Shown: one piece after another, positions 7,195 to 15,152 of the stretch | Numbering within the stretch: position 1 is the first letter of the stretch | Layout: every line of letters starts with the position of its first letter | Source: an uncultured Clostridia bacterium | GTDB taxonomy: Bacteria > Bacillota > Clostridia > Oscillospirales > Acutalibacteraceae | Direction: 5' to 3' | Assembly (NCBI GenBank): GCA_937916395.1 | Contig: CALFTN010000072.1 | Location: 1 to 25,383, forward strand | DNA length: 25,383 nt | The notes under the pieces: model-generated | What the model was told of the DNA's origin: nothing | What the model saw: the letters and a program-made list of their open reading frames with translations, nothing else | Database searches by the model: none | Translations under genes and position numbers: made by a program

Positions 7195-7893
7195 TTAATT
7201 TAAAATTTTACCGTCGGTTGCAATTGTAACAACCTGCCACGGAATAAATTTACCACTTTTTTGTAATGCTTTTTTTACCGCATTTTCTATTCCACCACAA
7301 CAAGGAACCTCCATTCTTACCACTTTAACACTTTTCAAATTATTATTTCTAATAATTTCGATAAGTTTTTCTGAATAGTCACCATCATCTAATTTGGGGC
7401 AACCAATTAAAGTAATGTGGTTTTTAATAAAATCATTATGAAAATTCCCATAGGCAAAAGCTGTGCAATCAGCTGCAATCAAAAGGTTCGCGTTTTCAAA
7501 ATAAGGTGCATTAACTGGTACTAGCTTAATCTGACAAGGCCATTGTGCAAGCTGACTATGAACATTTTGAACATGCTCTGTTAAAGGACTTTCATTCCTC
7601 TTAATAGCTTTTGTCTGAGTACCAGGGCAACCACAAGGAAGCGATACACCTGTTTTTTTCATTTTAGCTTCTAAAACTGCATTTTCATTATATTCAGGTG
7701 CCTCTCTTTCTTCAAAAGAAATGGCATCCACAGGGCACGCTGGTAAACAATCACCGAGTCCGTCGCAATAATCTTCACGAGTAAGTTTTGCTTTGCCGTT
7801 AACCATTTCGATTGCACCTTCGTGACAGGCAGAGGCACACGCACCACAACCATTACATTTTTCTTCATTTATTTTAATTATTTTTCTTATCAT
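7195..7893 (-). CDS. 4Fe-4S ferredoxin-domain protein with Cys-rich C-terminal domain, 232 aa
   Basis: The N-terminus carries a normal cluster motif (C13xxC16xxC19xxxC23) and a second motif lacking one Cys: C43-x5-C49-x3-C53-P, with Leu where the middle Cys should be. The second centre may therefore be a 3Fe-4S cluster or use another ligand; the CDGLGDC form recurs, as I recall, in this clostridial family. The C-terminal ~150 residues hold further conserved-looking Cys (C87-G-C89-P, C143, C165, C198-C199-G-G) that could bind another cofactor. It sits in the redox operon between a 2-hydroxyacid dehydrogenase and the flavodiiron gene, so electron delivery to the latter is inferred. ATG 7893 has a weak site; the GTTATG context is otherwise poor. 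Confidence 0.85.
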   Translation of the reverse strand: MIRKIIKINEEKCNGCGACASACHEGAIEMVNGKAKLTREDYCDGLGDCLPACPVDAISFEEREAPEYNENAVLEAKMKKTGVSLPCGCPGTQTKAIKRNESPLTEHVQNVHSQLAQWPCQIKLVPVNAPYFENANLLIAADCTAFAYGNFHNDFIKNHITLIGCPKLDDGDYSEKLIEIIRNNNLKSVKVVRMEVPCCGGIENAVKKALQKSGKFIPWQVVTIATDGKILN

Positions 7894-7912
7894 AACATTT
7901 TTCCACCCAAAA

Positions 7913-8905
7913 CTAAAGCTTTATTTCATTTTCGCAGTGATTTTTATTCATAATATCGGTAAAGTTTTTTATAGTTGTATCTGCAATATTTTCTAATGCT
8001 TCTTCTGTTAAAAACGCCTGATGAGATGTAACAATTACATTAGGCATAGAAATAAGTCGTGCTAAAATTTCATCTTCCATTATATGACCCGAATTATCTT
8101 CAAAGAAAACATCAAACTCTTCTTCATAAACATCTAAACAGGCAGCTCCGACCTTACGTGATTTAATTCCATTTAAAAGTGCTTCAGCATCAACCAATGC
8201 ACCTCGAGAGGTATTTAAAATTACTACACCTTTTTTCATAGTGTTAATTGCATTTGCATCAATTATATGGTGGGTATCTGCCATAAGAGGACAATGAAGT
8301 GAAATAATATCGCTTTCTTTAAAAATCTCTGAAAGCTCAACATATTTTACCTTTTCTCCATCAATAATAGAATTATCAGGAAATTTGTCATAAGCTAAAA
8401 CATTCATTCCAAAGCCTTTACAAATATCAATAAAAGCTTTACCTATTCTGCCGGTACCAATTACACCAATTGTTTTACCGTGTAAATCAAAGCCTGTAAG
8501 CCCAGAAAGACTAAAATTATAATCTCTTGAACGTATATAAGCTTTATGAATTCTTCTAATAGAAGTTAATAATAAAGCTATGGTATGCTCAGCCACTGCA
8601 TAAGGTGAATAAGCGGGAACTCTTACAACTTTTATTTTATCTTTTGCGTGTTTAATATCAACATTGTTAAAGCCTGCACAACGAAGTAAAATCACTTTAA
8701 CACCTAATTCAACCAAGCAATCAATTACAATTTTGTCAACAGTATCGTTAACAAAAACACAAACGCCGTCATACTCTTTAGCAAGATTTACTGTATCTTC
8801 ATTAAGCTTTGTTTCAAAATACTTAATTTTTATATCATTTTCAGCACAAAATTTATCAAAAGCTATTTTGTCATAGGGTTTAGCATCAAAAAATGCAATT
8901 TTCAT
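7913..8905 (-). CDS. D-2-hydroxyacid dehydrogenase, D-lactate dehydrogenase type, 330 aa
   Basis: A cytoplasmic NADH-dependent enzyme of the D-lactate dehydrogenase (LdhA) branch, interconverting pyruvate and D-lactate or a close analogue. The Rossmann motif G148-V-I-G-T-G-R-I-G is followed by an acidic residue (AYD173) that favours NAD. The catalytic set is R234 (NTSRGALVD), E263 (DVYEEE) and H295 (SHQAF). The length matches LdhA (329 aa in E. coli). ATG 8905 has AAGGAGTG upstream. It is the first gene of the operon with the ferredoxin, flavodiiron and ZIP genes, so reoxidising NADH during oxygen or NO stress is a plausible role. Exact substrate is inferred from family only. Confidence 0.88.
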   Translation of the reverse strand: MKIAFFDAKPYDKIAFDKFCAENDIKIKYFETKLNEDTVNLAKEYDGVCVFVNDTVDKIVIDCLVELGVKVILLRCAGFNNVDIKHAKDKIKVVRVPAYSPYAVAEHTIALLLTSIRRIHKAYIRSRDYNFSLSGLTGFDLHGKTIGVIGTGRIGKAFIDICKGFGMNVLAYDKFPDNSIIDGEKVKYVELSEIFKESDIISLHCPLMADTHHIIDANAINTMKKGVVILNTSRGALVDAEALLNGIKSRKVGAACLDVYEEEFDVFFEDNSGHIMEDEILARLISMPNVIVTSHQAFLTEEALENIADTTIKNFTDIMNKNHCENEIKL

Positions 8906-8916
8906 AAAATCACTCC

Positions 8917-8945
8917 TTGCTTTTATGTATTTATTTTAGTATAAT
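8917..8945 (+). promoter_or_regulatory. Promoter of the Crp/Fnr regulator gene
   Basis: TTGCTT, 17-base spacer, TATAAT. Its -10 (8940-8945) overlaps the -10 of the divergent operon promoter. The palindrome at 8960-8975 falls just after the expected transcription start, where a bound protein would block this promoter. Confidence 0.75.
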
Positions 8946-8975
8946 AGAGAAAATAATTATGTTGAATTTTCAACA
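8938..8975 (-). promoter_or_regulatory. Promoter of the redox operon with overlapping palindrome
   Basis: On the minus strand: TTCAAC, 17 bases, TATACT (8943-8938). The -35 is the right half of the palindrome TGTTGAA-TT-TTCAACA (8960-8975). The palindrome centre lies about 37 bases before the predicted start, close to a class II activator position, which suits the adjacent Crp/Fnr regulator. Binding by that regulator is inferred. Confidence 0.6.
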
Positions 8976-8988
8976 AAAGGTGATGTTT

Positions 8989-9648
8989 TTGAAAAAATAC
9001 TTTAACATTTTGAAAAAATGCAATTTGTTTTCTAACATTGAAGAAGAAAAAATCAATAAAATGCTCGAGTGTCTTGGAGCAAAGGTAGTTTGCTTCGATA
9101 AGAAATACACAATATTTTCTGAGGGCTCTCCTGCAAGATATATTGGCATAATGCTTACAGGCTCTGCACAGATTTTTCAGATTGATTATAGCGGAAACAG
9201 AAATATTTTAAGCAGCATTGAACCTGGCGAAGTTTTTGCAGAAGCATTTGCCTGTGCTGAAATAGACGCACTACCTGTTACAATAATTGCAAATGAACCA
9301 AGCGAAGTAATGCTTATTGATTCAAGCAGAGTTTTATATACCTGCTCAAATAATTGTGATTTTCACAGACAGCTAATTTTTAATTTAATGAAAAATCTGG
9401 CTACAAAAACTCTTCTATTTCATCAAAAAATTGAAATAACCTCTAAAAGAACAACAAGAGAAAAGCTGTTGACTTATCTCTCATTGTACTCTAAAAAAGT
9501 AGATAAAAAGAGCTTTACAATTCCATTTGATAGGCAGGAATTAGCAGACTACTTAGAAGTAGAAAGAAGTGGCCTTTCAATGGAAATAAGCAAATTGAAA
9601 AAAGACGGTATAATTAACAGTCAAAAAAATTATTTTGAATTATTATAA
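8989..9648 (+). CDS. Crp/Fnr-family transcription regulator, 219 aa
   Basis: A cyclic-nucleotide-binding-fold sensor domain (about residues 15-120, with the beta-roll segment GEVFAEAFACAE) followed by a winged helix-turn-helix (ELADYLEVERSGLSMEISKLKKDG). Start chosen as TTG 8989: AAAGGTGAT lies directly upstream, and the protein then begins MKKYFNILKKCNLF, as typical relatives do. An ATG at 8959 overlaps the palindrome and lacks a good site. No CxxC iron-sulfur set is visible, so the ligand is unknown; haem or another NO/redox cofactor, as in related clostridial regulators, is possible. It diverges from the flavodiiron operon, and control of that operon is a strong contextual inference. Confidence 0.88.
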   Translation: MKKYFNILKKCNLFSNIEEEKINKMLECLGAKVVCFDKKYTIFSEGSPARYIGIMLTGSAQIFQIDYSGNRNILSSIEPGEVFAEAFACAEIDALPVTIIANEPSEVMLIDSSRVLYTCSNNCDFHRQLIFNLMKNLATKTLLFHQKIEITSKRTTREKLLTYLSLYSKKVDKKSFTIPFDRQELADYLEVERSGLSMEISKLKKDGIINSQKNYFELL

Positions 9649-9653
9649 ATATT

Positions 9654-9682
9654 CCCCTTGAATTAGCTTTAAATTCAAGGGG
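9654..9682 (+). terminator. Terminator hairpin between convergent genes
   Basis: CCCCTTGAATT pairs perfectly with AATTCAAGGGG around a 7-base loop. The sequence after it on the plus strand is only moderately T-rich. It can serve both the Crp gene and the converging choloylglycine hydrolase gene. Confidence 0.7.
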
Positions 9683-9688
9683 GTAATT

Positions 9689-10627
9689 TTATATTTCTAT
9701 AAGTTTCGTATCATCTAAATTATATGAACTAAGCTCAACCTTTTTAATATTAAATTCATCATAGGTTTTATAATAATATATTCCCTTAGAAACATTACAA
9801 CAAGAGGAATAACGTGTGTATTCATATTCACCGTCACGCACCAAGACACAACCCTTTGGCATAGCAACAGAACTTAAAATATGAAAAAATTGGTTAACAC
9901 TTTCTTTTTCGCCACTACCTGATTTTGATTTATATTTTACGAATGTCGCTTTAATAAATCTTGATGCTGATGAAAAATCACCAGGAAGCCCTAAAGCACC
10001 TAACCCAAGGCTATAATTATTAAATACAATGTTATTTGATATTTTATTTTCAGATACGCCTTCGTGTAGTGACATATAATTATTAAGATTCATTAAATGA
10101 TAATCAAAGCTGGGATTGTTTGTTAAAACACCAACAGGATTTTCATATATTTTAAATCCTGATTTTACACTTTCTATGGTTAACGATTTGGTTTTGTCAG
10201 AAACAATCCAATGAAGTGGTGAAAGTGGCAAATCATCACTAAAATTTATATTTACAAGATTTATGCCGTTTAATTCTGTTTTTGCCTCTTTGATATCTTT
10301 ACACTTACCAAGTATATATGGTATCAGCTCAAATGGAGTAATATTTTTTAAATTATCTGAAAAAGGCTTATAATCTGCATTATCTGGAAAATTGAGACCA
10401 GCCATAGAAAGACCTTTTTCGTTTGTTGCTTCAAAATATAATGGATAATTTTCAATTACAGTCGCCATTCCAATTAAAGCATAGTGTGTTTTTAAAGGCT
10501 CTACACACCGCATTTTCAACAGGAAATTTCTTGGGGTTACAACTACCCTTTCATTATAAGAACGCTCTAAATCAAGATTGCGACCAAAATAGAAATCATT
10601 AGTTTTATAGGTTATTGCAGTACACAT
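9689..10627 (-). CDS. Choloylglycine hydrolase family enzyme (bile-salt-hydrolase-like), 312 aa
   Basis: An Ntn hydrolase of the linear amide C-N family, cytoplasmic, expected to cleave conjugated bile salts or a similar amide such as penicillin V or N-acyl homoserine lactones. After removal of Met1, Cys2 is the nucleophile (MCTAITYKTN). The other catalytic positions align in order: R16 and D19 (FGRNLDLE), N79 (AGLNF), N170/N171 (LTNNPSFDY) and R223 (SASRFIKATF). A bile-salt hydrolase is favoured over penicillin acylase by the GRNLD and PGDFSSASR blocks and the gut setting, but substrate preference cannot be proven. ATG 10627 has GGGTG about 8 bases upstream. The gene may depend on readthrough through the hairpin at 10654-10685 or on a weak TATAAT at 10647-10652. 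Confidence 0.85.
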   Translation of the reverse strand: MCTAITYKTNDFYFGRNLDLERSYNERVVVTPRNFLLKMRCVEPLKTHYALIGMATVIENYPLYFEATNEKGLSMAGLNFPDNADYKPFSDNLKNITPFELIPYILGKCKDIKEAKTELNGINLVNINFSDDLPLSPLHWIVSDKTKSLTIESVKSGFKIYENPVGVLTNNPSFDYHLMNLNNYMSLHEGVSENKISNNIVFNNYSLGLGALGLPGDFSSASRFIKATFVKYKSKSGSGEKESVNQFFHILSSVAMPKGCVLVRDGEYEYTRYSSCCNVSKGIYYYKTYDEFNIKKVELSSYNLDDTKLIEI

Positions 10628-10653
10628 AATAATTCACCCAAAAATTATTATAT

Positions 10654-10685
10654 CCCACAAGAATTCTTTTAATAATTCTTGTGGG
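10654..10685 (-). terminator. Terminator after the SGNH hydrolase gene
   Basis: A perfect 12-bp stem (CCCACAAGAATT with AATTCTTGTGGG) and an 8-base loop, 9 bases after the stop at 10694. It is followed on the minus strand by an A/T stretch ending in TTTTT. The sequence GATATAATAA just after it may be a -10 for the next gene. Confidence 0.75.
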
Positions 10686-10693
10686 AAGTCTAT

Positions 10694-11479
10694 TTAAAAT
10701 TTATAAGTAATTCCACTATTTATAAACCCGACATTTTTAAAATCTTCTGGATTGTGTCGCACAATATAATCGATATAAGAATCAATGAGCTCTGCTGTTA
10801 AAATGTAACCAGACGGATTGAGATGACCATGAAGATAAAACTGTTTTTTAAACTTTTCATCATAAACAGGACCATATTTATAGAGGTCAATTACATAAGA
10901 ATTTGAGAAAACTTCTGTTAATTTATAAAGCTCATTATAAAAGATTTTAAAATTTGGGTTACTTGTTCTGCTCTCATCCTTAGGAAAAGTTACAAAAAAG
11001 AATTTTGCATCAGGACTAATCTCTTTATAACGACTTATAATTGCACCATAGTAACCAATAAAAGTCGTTTTATTCTTAGTGAAATCCTTTGTATCAATAT
11101 CATCAACCGAACCTATTTCTATACCGCTGTGGATGTCATTAGCACCAAGCGCAATTACATAAGCCTGACAAGCTTTATCTTTATTAAAAAAGTCGTTTTT
11201 TTCACCAAAGCTCTCGATATACTCACTCGCTGTCATTCCACCACGAGAGAAATTAAAGGCTGTCAAACCATTTTTACGGGCAATATACTGTCCCCACGAA
11301 TACTCATATAAATCGTGGTATCCTTTATTCCCATCTTTATCACATGTTTCAAACTCACCAGAAGAAAGGCTGTCACCAATAAAAGCGATTTTTCTGAAAA
11401 CAGATGTGTGACTGTAACCACTGACTAAATTATCAAGTGGTTTCTCATTTTCGATAAATAATTTCTCATTCCAGTTCAT
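10694..11479 (-). CDS. SGNH/GDSL-family hydrolase, 261 aa
   Basis: A serine esterase/lipase-fold protein. Block I is FIGDSLSSG with Ser37, block II is NFSRGG (Gly80/81), block III is LGANDIHSG with Asn114, and block V is HLNPSGY with His219. The usual Asp three residues before the His is replaced (LHGH), so the triad may be a dyad. There is no signal peptide, so it is cytoplasmic or leaves by another route. Start ATG 11479 (MNWNEKLF), with TAGGTG 6 bases upstream. It ends the sulfatase-maturase unit, so removal of acetyl or other ester groups from the same sulfated substrates is a contextual guess. Confidence 0.85.
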   Translation of the reverse strand: MNWNEKLFIENEKPLDNLVSGYSHTSVFRKIAFIGDSLSSGEFETCDKDGNKGYHDLYEYSWGQYIARKNGLTAFNFSRGGMTASEYIESFGEKNDFFNKDKACQAYVIALGANDIHSGIEIGSVDDIDTKDFTKNKTTFIGYYGAIISRYKEISPDAKFFFVTFPKDESRTSNPNFKIFYNELYKLTEVFSNSYVIDLYKYGPVYDEKFKKQFYLHGHLNPSGYILTAELIDSYIDYIVRHNPEDFKNVGFINSGITYKF

Positions 11480-11497
11480 AATAAACACCTACAAAAA

Positions 11498-11884
11498 TTA
11501 AAATATTTCAAATCCAAACAATTCTCCATCAACCAACTGAAGTTTTCCAGTTTGACCAATTTCAAATCCATCATACATTTCTTTTAAAACCTTTAATTTA
11601 ATAATATCATTATTTTCAGTTTTAAAACACACGAAAAATTCTTCAACTGATTTTACTGATTTTTGCCCCACCACTCGTGTACTACACATCATATCAACAA
11701 CAGTTGCATTCATTTCTATAGTAGTAAACTTGTAATCCAAATCAGTTTTAATGTTTTTCTCTGGTGGGTCATTTTTATGTAGCTTATTACTTTTAGTAAT
11801 TTGTACCCCCAACAGAACAAAAAATATAACCACACCTAAAAATACAAAACACATAACAATTGTAGGAAAAATTTCATTAAACAT
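11498..11884 (-). CDS. Single-pass membrane protein, DUF2500-like, 128 aa
   Basis: One hydrophobic segment at the N-terminus (about residues 6-27, from PTIVMCFVFLG) is followed by about 95 residues forming a likely beta-rich domain: a VVDMM segment, then FFVCFKTENNDII and MYDGFEIGQTGKLQL. The layout matches DUF2500-type proteins (an anchor plus a small domain of unknown function). Start chosen as ATG 11884 because GGAGTG, inside the end of the maturase gene, lies 6 bases upstream. The maturase stop is only one base before this start, so they are coupled. The start lies 18 bases before the SGNH gene's own ATG side, with which it is probably cotranscribed. Confidence 0.7.
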   Translation of the reverse strand: MFNEIFPTIVMCFVFLGVVIFFVLLGVQITKSNKLHKNDPPEKNIKTDLDYKFTTIEMNATVVDMMCSTRVVGQKSVKSVEEFFVCFKTENNDIIKLKVLKEMYDGFEIGQTGKLQLVDGELFGFEIF

Positions 11885-11885
11885 A

Positions 11886-12983
11886 TTATACACTCCAAGG
11901 CTTTTCATTTATAAACACTCTGAAAAGTGGTAAGCACGATGTAAAAAATCTTTTGTATGCAATACAATAATTTTCACTAACCTGTGTTCTTTTACACCCA
12001 CCAGCCCTACAAAGACCAAAGACGTTACAATTTTTACATTTCTCTGGTATTTTAAGGCTTTCTTTAATAAAATTCTTTGCAGTTTCACTTTTTTCCATTG
12101 TAGCAAAATCAGTTTCAAGAATATTGCCAAGGAAATATTCATCAGTGCAATAGAAGTCACAAGGGTAAATATTACCATTAGCTTCTGAAACATACTGATG
12201 GGTACAATGACCTAAAATGCCACATTGTTCAACTGGTTGCCTTAAGAAAAGACGTACCCAATTATCAAATTGTCGGATGCTTATATAATTGTGACGAACA
12301 TAATCTTTCACGTAAAGGTTAAACACTTTTATAAGAAAATCACCATATTGCTCAGGCGTCATATAAAGTTCACTTTCTTCGTGAGAATCAAAAGGTTTCA
12401 GGCAAGGTATAAACTGAATATACCTAAAGCCTTTTGAACGAAAGAATTTATAAACTTTTTCACCATTATCGGCACAAAAACCTGTAAGCACTGTTAGAAT
12501 ATTAAAATCAACATTATGTCTTTTGAAAAGCTCAGCTGTGGTCAGAATTTTATAAAAAGAATTATCTCCACTTGGCTTTTTTCGGAATTTATTCCCATCA
12601 AAATCACCATCCAGACTAAGTCCTACTAAAAAGTTGTTTTCGTGAAAAAATCTCGCCCACTCTGCATCAACAAGAGTACCATTTGTCTGAATACCATAAA
12701 AAATCTTGCTATTTTTAACATTCTTATCTTTTACCGTTTCAACAAAAAAATTAAAAAAGTCAAGACCCGCAATGGTAGGCTCTCCACCCTGAAACGCAAA
12801 AGAAATGTTTTCGCCATCAGCATATTGAAGTGCTTTTTCTATCAAAACTTCTGCAGTGTCTTTTTCCATAACACCAAAACCAAGATGTTCTCTGTGCTCA
12901 GAAACATCCTTATAGAAGCAATATTCACAAGAAAGATTACAAAGTGATGAAGCTGGTTTTATCATCAAAGAAAGTGGTGGCAT
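11886..12983 (-). CDS. Anaerobic sulfatase-maturating enzyme (radical SAM/SPASM), 365 aa
   Basis: Converts the active-site Cys of a sulfatase to C-alpha-formylglycine in the cytoplasm using S-adenosylmethionine. The radical SAM cluster motif is C15xxxC19xxC22, with GGEPT at 66-70 for SAM binding. The SPASM region carries C254, C260, C275, C279, C316, C319, C325, C330 and C340 for two auxiliary 4Fe-4S clusters. D276 in YPCDFYC matches the catalytic base known in the Clostridium perfringens enzyme. The length is typical (about 370 aa). ATG 12983 has AAGGAAA upstream. The Cys-type sulfatase it should activate is encoded immediately upstream. Confidence 0.95.
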   Translation of the reverse strand: MPPLSLMIKPASSLCNLSCEYCFYKDVSEHREHLGFGVMEKDTAEVLIEKALQYADGENISFAFQGGEPTIAGLDFFNFFVETVKDKNVKNSKIFYGIQTNGTLVDAEWARFFHENNFLVGLSLDGDFDGNKFRKKPSGDNSFYKILTTAELFKRHNVDFNILTVLTGFCADNGEKVYKFFRSKGFRYIQFIPCLKPFDSHEESELYMTPEQYGDFLIKVFNLYVKDYVRHNYISIRQFDNWVRLFLRQPVEQCGILGHCTHQYVSEANGNIYPCDFYCTDEYFLGNILETDFATMEKSETAKNFIKESLKIPEKCKNCNVFGLCRAGGCKRTQVSENYCIAYKRFFTSCLPLFRVFINEKPWSV

Positions 12984-13008
12984 ATAAATTTCCTTTCAAA
13001 TTTAACTA

Positions 13009-13033
13009 AAGGGTGACATTTCTGCCACCCCTT
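13009..13033 (-). promoter_or_regulatory. Hairpin between sulfatase and maturase genes
   Basis: On the minus strand AAGGGGTGGCAG faces TGTCACCCTTT with a small bulge. It lies in the 62-base gap just after the sulfatase stop. The sequence after it is only partly T-rich, so it may be a leaky terminator or an mRNA stability element setting the sulfatase:maturase ratio. Confidence 0.5.
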
Positions 13034-13045
13034 AACTTTTTTGTT

Positions 13046-15061
13046 TTATTGTTCAATAATACCGCGTCTGTTTTCTTTAAAATCGTCAATAATTTCGTGC
13101 ATGCGCTCATTAAATTGGTCTGAAATTTCAGGATAAACAGGTGTACGGTTGTAATTTTCTGCATAGTCGTCAGTAAGAATGTGAAGCCAGTTCTTTCTAT
13201 TCTTATCCCAGAATGCAGAGTTATCATTCTGAATTTTCTCAAAATATTTAAAAGTTACATAATCGTTATTTTTGAGTACATCATAATCATATTCAGGATA
13301 TTGAGAAGTAACCTCACTAACTGGAACTGCATACTGAATTGCTTTAAGCTTTTCACGTTTCATGTGAAGAATAGGATGCTCTTTTGTATGTAAAACAGTA
13401 TCTTTTTTGAGCATCTGTGTCATTGAAACACCATCTATAACTCTGTCGGTTGGTAAGTTATTTTCGCTACCATCAACAGTAATACCACAAAGGTCTAAAA
13501 GTGTTGGGAATAAATCAACAAGAACTGCAGAATTCTCTCTCTCAGTTCCCTTCTTACCAAGAGCACCGTTGTCATTGTCCCACCTAATCATAAATGGAAC
13601 CTTCTGACCACCTTCATAAGCTAAGTATTTACCACCGCGAAGGTCACCAACTGAACCCTCAAGAGCAGGTCCGTTATCACTTGTGAACACAATAATTGTA
13701 TCTTCAAGAACACCCTGCTTTTCCATCTCATCAAAGAGAATACCGAGGTAATGGTCGAATTCTGTGACACAGTCAACATAAGTGCCAAGACCTGATGTGC
13801 CATCAAAATCATCACCAGCAAACACCGGAGCATGAGGCCAAGGTGTTGCATAATACGCAAAGAATGGTTTATCAGACTTTGATTGTTCAGCAATCCAAGA
13901 GCTGATTTCATCATGAATCCATTTTGTTGCCATGCTTTGGTCTTTAAGGTCTTTTGTAGAATGAACAATTTCCCAATCGCCATCTTTTTCAGTTACATGA
14001 TAGAAAGGCTTCATATCGTTAACATGGTGGCTACCATAGAAATAGTCAAAGCCCTGGTTTGTTGGGAGATATTCACCATAATCACCAAGGTGCCATTTAC
14101 CAAATGCACCTGTGTTATATCCAGCTGATTTAAACGCTTCTGCAATAGTAATTTCATCACCGAGCATACCATCAGAATTGTTACCCATTTCTATTGAGTT
14201 AAATATACGTGTTTGTGCAAATGGTGTAATAGTCTGAACAGTTGGATAAATAACATTATCTGCATAACCACGGTAAGGATATCTGCCTGTAAGAGCTGCA
14301 AATCTTGCAGGTGAACAAACAGAATAAGCAGAATAGAAATTTGTAAGATTAAGACCATTTTCACCGATTGAGTCAATATTTGGTGTGTCATAAATAGCAC
14401 CATTTAAAGAAACATCGCCATAACCTAAGTCATCCATCATAATAATAAGAACGTTAGGTGAATCTTCAGTTGCCTTATTATCAACTTTTTTAAGGTAATC
14501 GTCGTGACCTTCCCAGAGTCTTTCTGTGTTAGGTTTTGAGCGAAGATTCATTGTAAGAACATAAAGAACAGTTGTTGCAAGTAAGCAAACAGTAAGAACT
14601 GCAGTCAAAATAGTTTTTGCAACGTTATTTTTAAAGCTCTTTTTTGCAACAAAGAAAAGTGCCCACAAAGAAATTGCGTTAGGAGCGACTATAATAAGGT
14701 TACCGAGTAATCTTGTAAACAAATTACCCTCACCTGTAAACAACTCATAGTCATAAGATGCAAAGCCGTTCATACCTGTTGTAAATGCACCGAAACCTGC
14801 ATCTGCACCCCAGATAACGTAGTACAAAACAATACCTAAACTTACTGCAACATAAGAAAACACCATTGGTGCGTACACTTTTTTCTTTATTATAAGACTT
14901 AATGCGATAACTGCTGAAAGAATGCAATTAAACGCGACACAAACAACTGCAGTAAAATTAAGCCTTGTAACAAGCATTGCAATACAGAGTGCAACGCCTA
15001 CCCCCATTAAAACCAAGGGAAAGACTTTTTTACCAAAGTCAAGTTGAATTTCTTTTTTCAT
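13046..15061 (-). CDS. Membrane-anchored type I sulfatase (Cys-type), 671 aa
   Basis: Five hydrophobic segments (about residues 13-32, 36-58, 64-84, 118-138 and 148-170) anchor an outward-facing sulfatase domain. The domain begins near residue 203 with the calcium-binding D210-D211-L-G-Y-G-D. The active-site signature is C249-S-P-A-R with LTGR after it, so C249 becomes formylglycine. Further metal/sulfate residues sit in GKWHLGDYG, PHAP and TSDNGPALEG. A hydrolase of sulfate esters, such as sulfated host mucin or polysaccharide, is expected; the exact sulfate position cannot be read. The multi-helix anchor is unlike the single signal peptide of secreted arylsulfatases and more like lipoteichoic-acid-synthase architecture, but the CxPxR signature and adjacent anSME settle sulfatase. 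Start ATG 15061 has GGAGG upstream. Confidence 0.92.
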   Translation of the reverse strand: MKKEIQLDFGKKVFPLVLMGVGVALCIAMLVTRLNFTAVVCVAFNCILSAVIALSLIIKKKVYAPMVFSYVAVSLGIVLYYVIWGADAGFGAFTTGMNGFASYDYELFTGEGNLFTRLLGNLIIVAPNAISLWALFFVAKKSFKNNVAKTILTAVLTVCLLATTVLYVLTMNLRSKPNTERLWEGHDDYLKKVDNKATEDSPNVLIIMMDDLGYGDVSLNGAIYDTPNIDSIGENGLNLTNFYSAYSVCSPARFAALTGRYPYRGYADNVIYPTVQTITPFAQTRIFNSIEMGNNSDGMLGDEITIAEAFKSAGYNTGAFGKWHLGDYGEYLPTNQGFDYFYGSHHVNDMKPFYHVTEKDGDWEIVHSTKDLKDQSMATKWIHDEISSWIAEQSKSDKPFFAYYATPWPHAPVFAGDDFDGTSGLGTYVDCVTEFDHYLGILFDEMEKQGVLEDTIIVFTSDNGPALEGSVGDLRGGKYLAYEGGQKVPFMIRWDNDNGALGKKGTERENSAVLVDLFPTLLDLCGITVDGSENNLPTDRVIDGVSMTQMLKKDTVLHTKEHPILHMKREKLKAIQYAVPVSEVTSQYPEYDYDVLKNNDYVTFKYFEKIQNDNSAFWDKNRKNWLHILTDDYAENYNRTPVYPEISDQFNERMHEIIDDFKENRRGIIEQ

Positions 15062-15091
15062 ACATTGAAACCTCCACTAACTTGTAGGGAT

Positions 15092-15120
15092 ATTATACTA
15101 ACAATTACAAAACTTGTCAA
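15092..15120 (-). promoter_or_regulatory. Consensus sigma-A promoter for the sulfatase unit
   Basis: On the minus strand: TTGACA, 17 bases, TATAAT, a perfect match. It lies about 30 bases before ATG 15061. No CAP-like or catabolite (cre) site was obvious. Confidence 0.9.
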
Positions 15121-15152
15121 GAAAAAAGAAAAATTTTAGTAAAAATTATGCA

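Noticed and set aside
12642..12947. Plus-strand frame of 101 codons
   Set aside because: Antisense to the radical SAM maturase, whose motifs are unambiguous.
13621..14128. Overlapping frames of 81-120 codons on both strands
   Set aside because: Shadows of the sulfatase coding region, with no start signals of their own.
13046..15061. Lipoteichoic acid synthase instead of sulfatase
   Set aside because: Five-helix anchor fits, but the CSPAR signature and the neighbouring maturase identify a formylglycine sulfatase.
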